From NCBI GenBank assembly GCA_963921795.1, contig OY997650.1, positions 19,329,862-19,393,861 of the forward strand: DNA of 64,000 nucleotides. Reading direction: 5' to 3'. The notes below the pieces were generated by a model. It did not search any database. It was not told the origin of the DNA and was given only the letters and a program-made list of their open reading frames with translations. This document shows positions 23,401-32,400 of this stretch, one piece after another (the stretch's first letter is position 1; each line of letters starts with the position of its first letter). The stretch is from Nannobrachium achirus (lineage: Eukaryota > Chordata > Actinopteri > Myctophiformes > Myctophidae). The translations under genes were made by a program, and so were the position numbers.

Positions 23401-26400
23401 GAGGAACAACTCAAGAAAGGTAACATGTGGCAACGTGAACTTGTACTGGATGGTGTCAGTTTTAAAAAAGACTTAGTGAGTTGTCTTTTAACTTTACGCG
23501 TTTTACAAAAGAAATTTCCACTTTAAAATGCCAATTACATTGCAGAGCGCGAGGAACGGGAGCGTATTGAGCAGGAGCAGCGTGAGGAGGAAGAGAGAGA
23601 GTACCAGGAGCGCCTGGCTAAGCTTGAGGAGCAGGAGCGCAAGCAGCGTGCCCGTCAGCAGGAGATTGAGGAGCGTGAACGCCGTCGTGAAGAGGAGAGG
23701 AAGGCCCCGGAAGAGAAAGCCAAACCGGTGAGTGTCGTGTAATCACTTAAATTCTTTATACTATATTGTGCAATAAATATCTACAAGCTCAACACATCAC
23801 AATGTGACATGGTGTGAGCTTGTAGATGAGCTATTTTAATTTCTACTATTTTCATCAAATGTTTGCCTATTTATTTTTTGTATTATGCCCAGAATGGGAA
23901 TGCTAGGGTTCATGTTTTCCATCACAGAATTTCTGTAGTTAATTAACTCCATGCATGTGATTGTACTGTGGAGGGGCAAGGCTAAAGGTTAGACATTCAT
24001 ATTTAGAAACATAACAACTTGACATTGATTCATTTTGCATGTTATTAAAAGAAAGCATTAAAATTGCACCAAAATAGACAGGCTTTAAGGACCCTTTCGG
24101 GCGTCAAATTGACTTTGACCTAATTTGCCACGAGGTCCTCAATGTCTCAAGACTTATTTACCCCTTTCAGGAGTGGTCCGAGAGGTCTGAGAGGTCTGAG
24201 AGGTCTGAGAGGTCTGAGAAGGAGGAGGGTGGCGGTGGAGGAGGCTGGAGGAAGAAAACCGATGATGATTCAGAATGGCGTCGTCCTACTGGAGGTGACA
24301 GGTATGAAACTCTGAATTCTCCTTACATTTCTGATGCACCCCCACCAATCGTTGAGTACATTCTGTAACCATAAAATAAATGTAACATTTTCGCAGATAT
24401 TAAATAGTGGATTGTTGGTATACACCCAACCCAGACCCGTTGAAAGAAGGACTTACGAGTTACGACACACGCTGATCTCGCCTCCATGTGATCACATGAT
24501 TCATGTACAGTAGCACACATGTCTCATCTCTGGCATCTCTGTTTTGGGCATGTCCTTAACATCCTCTCCCGAAACATTTCTAAAATCCTTAAAATAATAG
24601 CAAAATAACAGATCTACAAGCTCACAACTGGTCATGACGAAACGCTTGAGCTTGTCTGTTTTAACTTTAAATAAATATGATGTATAAAACAGGTTGTTGA
24701 AAAGCTCACAAATGTTAAAAAACTGTTGTAAATTAATGGGACTATCTGTAATGTGTCAGTCAGTGTGGCCAGACAGAAAGGCCTATAACACTTTCTGGCT
24801 ACTTTCCCAGGGAACGGAAACAGGATGACGAGAAAGAAGATCGAGATCCACCCTTCAGGCGCAGGGCAGTTGATGACAGAGGCCCCCCGCCCCGTCGAGA
24901 TTTCGATGACGACAAACCCACATGGCGCGGCGCAGCTGACGAAGACCGTCCCAAGCGCAGTGGCTTCGACGATGACCGTCCCCGACGCAGGTTCGACGAT
25001 GACAGAGTGCCCCGTAGAGGCATGGACGATTCCAGGGCTCCCAGACGTGGGGCTGATGACGACTCCTGGGGCCCCAGGAGGGGTGGAGATGATGACAGAG
25101 TTCTCCGGCGAGGCGGGGATGACGGGCCGCGTCGTGGTGCCGATGACGGGCCGCGTCGTGGTGACGATGACTCCAAGCCCTGGAAGCCTCTTGGTAAAGC
25201 TGGTATGTACACACTAGACCACAAATTCAATAGGGGGCGCTCTGTGCAGCGCTTGGCTCCACCAGGCTGGGTTGCCGAGGCAGGGCTGTGGAAATGGCAT
25301 TTAGACAACCTACATCGCAACTTTTTTTGCATTTGTGGCGCCTGCTTTGGGAAGAAGTGAAAGTGCTTTTAGAGGTTCACTCTATAGAGGCCGCTTAGTA
25401 TGGGGTTGATTGGATGATGCGATCATGTTTTTTGATTTTCTTTTGTAAAACATGTGAAGTTAAAAGACAATTCACTAAATTCACCGCACTAAATAACATC
25501 TAGGCTAATTTTCCTACTTATATTGATCCCAATATTAGGCAGAAATGCCCCTGTCATCTAGTTTCCCCAGCACCATCATAGCATAGAGTGGAGCCCATAA
25601 GCCTATTGATACTTAAAGGGGTGGTGACATCCAAAAATAAATTTTGAGTTTTTTATGCTTTTTTTAATGTTTCCTGGCCTCAATTACACCAAAAAAAACG
25701 CAACTTTTGACATGCAGTGGTTTTCCTGCTATCTGTGTGTTTGTGCTGGTTTCTGCATAATGAGTCTCAAACGCGCAGTTCATTGGATACTGGACTCATA
25801 CGTCGTCAGTCGATTCACCCCCCCCCCCCCTCCCCCTCCTCTCTCCCCTCTCCCAGTGTCCCTGTCTGTATTTCTCAGGTATTTCTCCACAGCCCAAGTT
25901 TTGAGGAAGTGACCTCTTACATTATATTATCCTTTAATTGTAAATATGGGCATACAAAATATATTTACCCATTCGGATATCTTATTTACATCAATATCCT
26001 TCATATCAAGTAGTCAGTTTATGCTTTTGTGAAATAATGAAAATCGCTATGTATCGCTATGTATTTTCCGCCCTGGCTGGGGCCGTGGACAGCGCCTCCC
26101 TCCTCATCACCGAGTCCCCGAGGACAGCGCACTTTTCCCGGGGGCAGAGCTCCGTGGACCGTGGAGCAGCCGACTATAACTCCACGCTGCCCTGTCCTCC
26201 CTCCACACACACGGGCACGGCGACTCGGAGAGCAGACAGTAAAACGCTATGATAACACAAGCAATAGGTGGTTCTCTAAACGGAGGCATTTAGACAAAAT
26301 ATGTTACTATAATAACTACAGAAGGACCGTGAAGTGTTTCTGCAGCGCGAAGCAGAGCTATAACGTTACCGCGTACGGTCTAAATTGAACTCCGCGGGGG

Positions 26401-29400
26401 TACAGATGTAACCACAGAGATCCGGTAACGTCGGTCCCGGGGAAGAAAAAAACACTCGCGATTCTCGATGCTGTTTAGTGTGTGCCTCGTCAGGGCTCAG
26501 CTCAGCCTCTGTGTGTCAGTGTGTGTGTGTGTGTGTGTGTGTGTCACAGTGTGTCTCAAAGCAAAGCAGCGAAACGCATGCATCGCGTCTGCGAGCATGC
26601 ATCTCTCGGTCATTGTGTTGGAGCTGGGCGGACCTCTGTGTGTGTGTGTGTGTGTCTGTGTGTGTGTGTGTGTCGTGTGTGTGAGCGTGCGTGCGTGTGT
26701 GGCCAGTGGCCACTTTGGGTACCAGTTTGAGAACTGCTGGCTGAAGTGAGTGATTTGTATTAATAATCAAAATCCAAATGATTGTAGTGGAGAGATAAAG
26801 TGCATTTGCCTCTGAGATGTAGTGGAGTAGAAGTATAAGAATTGAAAATTGGAAATACTCAAGTAAAGTACAAATATTCAAAATTGTACTCAAGCTATAC
26901 TAATATTTGTTAGAATGAGTGGGAGAGAGAGGCTCCCCTGGTGGTGATTATAGAGTATTTCAGGTGAACAGACCGTTTTTCATGACACCTAAACAGAGAG
27001 AGAGACCATGGCTCCATGGAGTGGATTTTCAAGTTTAAACATTTTAAAACATGTTTTTAGGACCAGGGCAAAGACTTTTATGATTGGTAAAAACAGAATG
27101 TCATTTAACCTTTAAGCAATTTGTTGTGGTCAAAAGCTTATTTTTTTTTTATTATTTTATTAGTTGCCATTGTACACACATCCATGCCTTGGTTGTCCCA
27201 CACAAGCCGGCTTAGTCTGCTAAACAATGTTATGCTGTTTTGTGTTTTGCCATAGGGCGGTGTGGCTATAAAATCGTTCAATTTTGCGATACAAGCGCCA
27301 AACTTGGTAGATATGTTGATTGATATATTAGAAACAAATCTGGATATCGGGCCATAAAAATTTTGATTTTTCAAAATGGCCACTAGCGGTTTGTTAAACC
27401 TTCCTAAATCACCCTCTAGGAGCGACAGTTTTAGTGATAGGAAGCTGAAATGTTGCATGCTGTGTGTGCATGTTCATGTCAATTGGTTAAAAGGGGGTGT
27501 GGCAATGGGAGTGGCCTATCATAAAAAGGTGCATAACTTTGATATAGATGCACAGATTTGCACAAAATGTTGTAGAAAGGTTGGTCACGACCCAAATAAC
27601 ATCTGAGTAACTGTTCACACCATCTTCCAAAAAAGGGGTTTGTCATTAGGACCAGTGTAATACCAGTGTAGTACCAGTACAAAACCAGAAGCTCCCTGTG
27701 GTCCAAACACCCAGAGGTCGTAGCGGCACGGGGCAGGGTGGAGGAAGCATGGCTTGGCTTTGCATGTGAGCCTACGGTGGAGAGACGTGGGATACTGAAC
27801 GAGGCCAAACAGCTTCTCTTCAGTACCTATGATAACATCAAGGGGGAGGAACTGATGGAGAGGGTGCAGAGAGTCCAGGCAGCGCATGGTGAGAGGCAGT
27901 ATCCTCATTCAGTATCCCACGTCTCTCCACCGTAGGCTCACATGCAAAGCCAAGCCATGCTTCCTCCACCCTGCCCCGTGCCGCTACGACCTCTGGGTGT
28001 TTGGACCACAGGGAGCTTCTGGTTTTGTACTGGTACTACACTGGTATTACACTGGTCCTAATGACAAACCCCTTTTTTGGAAGATGGTGTGAACAGTTAC
28101 TCAGATGTTATTTGGGTCGTGACCAACCTTTCTACAACATTTCGTGCAAATCTGTGCATCTATATCAAAGTTATGCACCTTTTTATGATAGGCCACTCCC
28201 ATTGCCACACCCCCTTTTAACCAATTGACATGAACATGCACACAGCATGCAACATTTCAGCTTCCTATCACTAAAACTGTCGCTCCTAGAGGGTGATTTA
28301 GGAAGGTTTAACAAACCGCTAGTGGCCATTTTGAAAAATCAAAATTTTTGATGGCCCGATATCCAGATTTGTTTCTAATATATCAATCAACATATCTACC
28401 AAGTTTGGCGCTTGTATCGCAAAATTGAACGATTTGACATGTTTCAAGGGCTACGCCGCTCCACTACCAAGTAAAATTCTGCTGGTCAGTCCAGTGGTTT
28501 CCAAGATTAGCTGCACAAACACAAACACAAGTTCAAAACGCAATGTCTGCCCTCCAGCGTGGCGCAGATAAATTATTTCCATAAAAGTATTTTTTGTTAT
28601 TTTTCTTTGTAATAAATTATTACGAATTTGTAGTTCCTACGGCAGGTGGTGGTTGGCGTGAAAGGGAGAAGGCCCGAGAGGAAAGCTGGGGCCCTCCTCG
28701 CGGCGGCGATGGTGATGATGACGAAGAAGAGGAGAGGCCCAGAGAGCGTCGCCCACCGCCAAGGTTTTTTATTTATTTTTTACCACTCTTCTGATGAGAT
28801 GATTGATTACATAGGTAGAAGAATAAAAGTCTGCACACCGATTTATGCTCCCAATGAGAAAAGTTTACTTGTGGTAACGTTTCGAGCCTAACGGCTCTTC
28901 ATCAGACCTCCATCAATCCCCTTTATGCCCTGGGTCTGATGAAGAGCCGTTAGGCTCGAAACGTTACCACAAGTAAACTTTTATCATTGGGAGCATAATT
29001 CGGTGTGCAGACTTTTATTCTTCTACCTATATACACTGTTTTAGTCTAGCACCCAGCCAACTGTGGCTTTAGATGTGCGTGTCTTTTGGCTGCTTTGCGG
29101 TCACTTTGCTTATATGATTGATTACATATACATTTGTATTTATCCTGTTTTTGTTATGTATGATATGATCATATCTCTGCTATGGCAACAGCCAATACTG
29201 GTCAAACTGCGCCATCTGCAGTTAGCTGAATGAATTAATGAATGAACTAGAAGCAGTGATCCTCCAAGCACAGGTCTCCACCAGGGCAGGCGTCCTGGTG
29301 GTGTTATAACAGGCCAATGTAAAAAGGGTGGCATTTGTTCTTCGCCAATCTTAGACCTTTCACGGCAATCGGACACTGCATGCATGATTTGAGGCATTGT

Positions 29401-32400
29401 GTTCCAAAAATGTGTTTTGCTAAAGTCTATCTGCTGGTGGCGTTATAACAGGCCAATGTGAAAAGGGTAGCATTTGTTCCTTGACATAGTCAAGGAATAT
29501 GTGTGGAAATGTTACGGTAATCGCAAGCTGCGTTGATGATTTGAGGCATTTTGTTCAAAAACGGAGCAATCCTGCAAACTTTGGAAGCCAATATTCTATA
29601 AATATCAGACAGATCGGTCTTGATTACATGACTCATTCTCAGTGTGTACTGATTTGCATGAGTTGGAGAAAATCTGATGGCGTAATAGCAAAGAAGGTTT
29701 TTTACATAAGTTGTCCTCCTGGTGGCGCTGTAAAAGCAAATGCAAAAAATGCAGGTCAAAGGTTTATTCTTAGCCTCTAGGGGAGTGCGCATATACAAAT
29801 TTTTCCACTTGTCGGTGGAGTTAAAGGTAAAAACACAAGTTGGCCTGTTATATACCACCATGAGGCTCATTTGAGAAATTTGAATTGGCATTTCTTCCTC
29901 TGCCTAGTGGGAACGTGCGTTCCCAATTTCACCAAGATTACACGCTGTGTTCATGATTTGTTCAAAACGGAGCAATCCTGCAAACCTTGGGAGCCAATTG
30001 TAGCCAATCAGGATGGAATATGGAAAATCGTACAGATCCATGTTGATCACATGACTGCAGAGATACTGTCTACCGATTTGCATAATTTGTGGACAAAATC
30101 TCTAGGAGTAGTGTACAGAAATGTGTTTTGCAAACATTGGCCTCATGATGGCACTAGAACAGGGCCATGTGAAAAATGTGGGGCAGAGGTGAACGCTGTC
30201 TATTGCAGACTCATACAAACTCAAAAATTACATGCAACAAAAGTTCATTGATGAACAAATGAACGTGTTAGACAGAGTATTTGTGACAATTATAAATGCA
30301 GGCTTTAAGCCAATGTCTCCTAAGGCTAGAGGAGTATCTCTACACAGGGTTACTTATACTGACAATGATGCTATTCACACTCATCCAAGCAACACAAGAA
30401 TGTATGTATTTTATGCAAATTCCCAAAAAACTGCTTGAAAAGTATGGACTCTTGCAGCCACAAACATCTCACTCACACTGCACTCCTTTTGAGTAAAATT
30501 CTCATGGCATCATTATAGGCTACTTGGAAGTTTCAGAAAACTTTTTTGTAGCATGACCACAAGTGGGCAGTGTAGAGTGTTGTATAGTAAGCTCTGAATA
30601 GTGATCTTAAAGGGCCAGTTCACCTCTGTGACAACCAGATCTTATTTTATTGTTGTTTGGGACACAATCAACACAATCCTGAGTTGTTTTTTGTGTTCAA
30701 TCTGTGTTTTGAGATATTTTAGTATTTCAGCATGAATGATGATGCATGTTGCATCATATGATGCAGCATGATGACTCATGATGCAAAATGCATCATCATT
30801 CATGCTGAAATACTACATTATGTCAAAACACAGATTGAACACAAAAGATAACTCAGGATTGTGTTGATCGTGTCCCAAACAACAATAAAATAAGATCTGG
30901 TTGTCCCAGAGGTGAACTGGCCCTTTAACTGCTTCTAAGCACATGCTGAACCTGTGTTGGAGGATGTTTGCCTGTGCATGCATCCTGCAGCGCTATCTGC
31001 GAATATCATAATCATCTGCTCTGTAATAAAATGTCCAAGATATTTGACTTGGCTACAGAAACAGCTGATTTGAAACTATCTTAACATTCTCAGAGATTAT
31101 GGACAGTCTCATAATCTATTGAGACAGTCTCATTGTTGTTTTTGACAGCAAATTTTGATTTAGTTTTAGTCATAGTCTTTTGAATAAAATGTCTTAGTTT
31201 TAGTCTAATTTTAGTCGACTAAATATCATATGATTTTAGGCGACTAAATCTACAGTTGATATAGTCAACTAAAATGTATTTTGGCAGGCCTTGATGGCAT
31301 CATAATGACTGATTTTACACTTGGTTGCATGCTGAAAATAGACGATCTACAAGCTCACAACGCGTCGCACTGCAACACCTGAGAGCAACCACTCTCTTCC
31401 CACTAGTCCCTCCCTAACCTTTTAGTCTAGTTTTTATTTTGTTGACGAAATTGTCAATATATTTAGTCTTAGTTTTAGTCATCACAGCTTTGTTTTTATT
31501 TAGTTTTTATTTAGTTTTCGTCAGTGAAAAAAAAAACAGTCAAACATTTTTCGTCATAGTTTCATTTTTTTTAAACTTTTGTTTATTGGGTTTTTTAACA
31601 AGCATTCATTGTATGAATCAACAAAATGTTTTAACAATGCTTTTTCGTCATAGTTTTAGTCGACGAAATCAACATTGGACAGTCTTCAAGTGTAAATTGT
31701 GAGTTGTTTTTAAGACTCGTTTCATGTTTTCAGAGAGGAGCCTGCAGAGAAGGCCAGTGTGTGGAGAAGAGGCGGCGGCGGCACGGATGACGCCAACACC
31801 TGGAGAGACCTGAAGCGCGATGACGGCGACCGTGACGAGCGCCCGCCCCGCCCCCGCGATGATCGCCGTGAGCGTGACACGCCCCGCCCCCGTCCCCGAG
31901 AGGAGCGCCGTGAGGAGGGTTTGACTAAAACCCCTCCCAAAGATCAAGAAGATGGTAAGCAAAGCCTGCTCTCTGCGACTCACAATTTGGGTGGAGAAAT
32001 CCCCCCTCCCCCCCCCCCCCCCCCCCCCACACACACTTGATGTTTCTTCTCGATATGATCTCAATCACCCTCGTTTATTCCTTTTCTGGGGCCTGTCATA
32101 TACTTGCACATCTACTGTATCTTCTTGTGTTGTTTTAGGAACACTGTTGAGCACTATGGCTTTACCTTTTTTGTAAACATGTACCGAGTGCTCAGCAGCG
32201 AGGTGTTGCTCAGCGTGTTTCTGTAATCAACATGTAGGTCCTCTTGAAGCTAATGTGCTCGTGATGTTCAGATGATAGTAGATACGATCATGAACGGAAA
32301 TTTATGTGAAACGTCTTATGACGTCTGACATCATACAATCCCCTTTATGCCCATATATGATATACCTGGTGTCATCAATAGTCAGCTTGCAAATTAATTC

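Noticed and set aside
24799-25332. Minus-strand 177-codon Ser/Arg-rich frame opposite eif3a exon 19
   Set aside because: This is the antisense of the DDDRxPRRG repeats. Codon periodicity of the repeat keeps the opposite frame open by chance.
27479-28228. Mirror-image open frames on both strands in eif3a intron 19
   Set aside because: They are duplicates created by the palindrome arms. They are not separate genes.
29490-30251. Frames of 126-133 codons within the degenerate array
   Set aside because: Neighbouring units of the array do not keep the frame, and the residues resemble no known protein.
31669-32064. Minus-strand 131-codon frame opposite eif3a exon 21
   Set aside because: It is the shadow of the Arg/Asp-rich eif3a exon. 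The plus-strand frame matches eIF3a and is phase-consistent.
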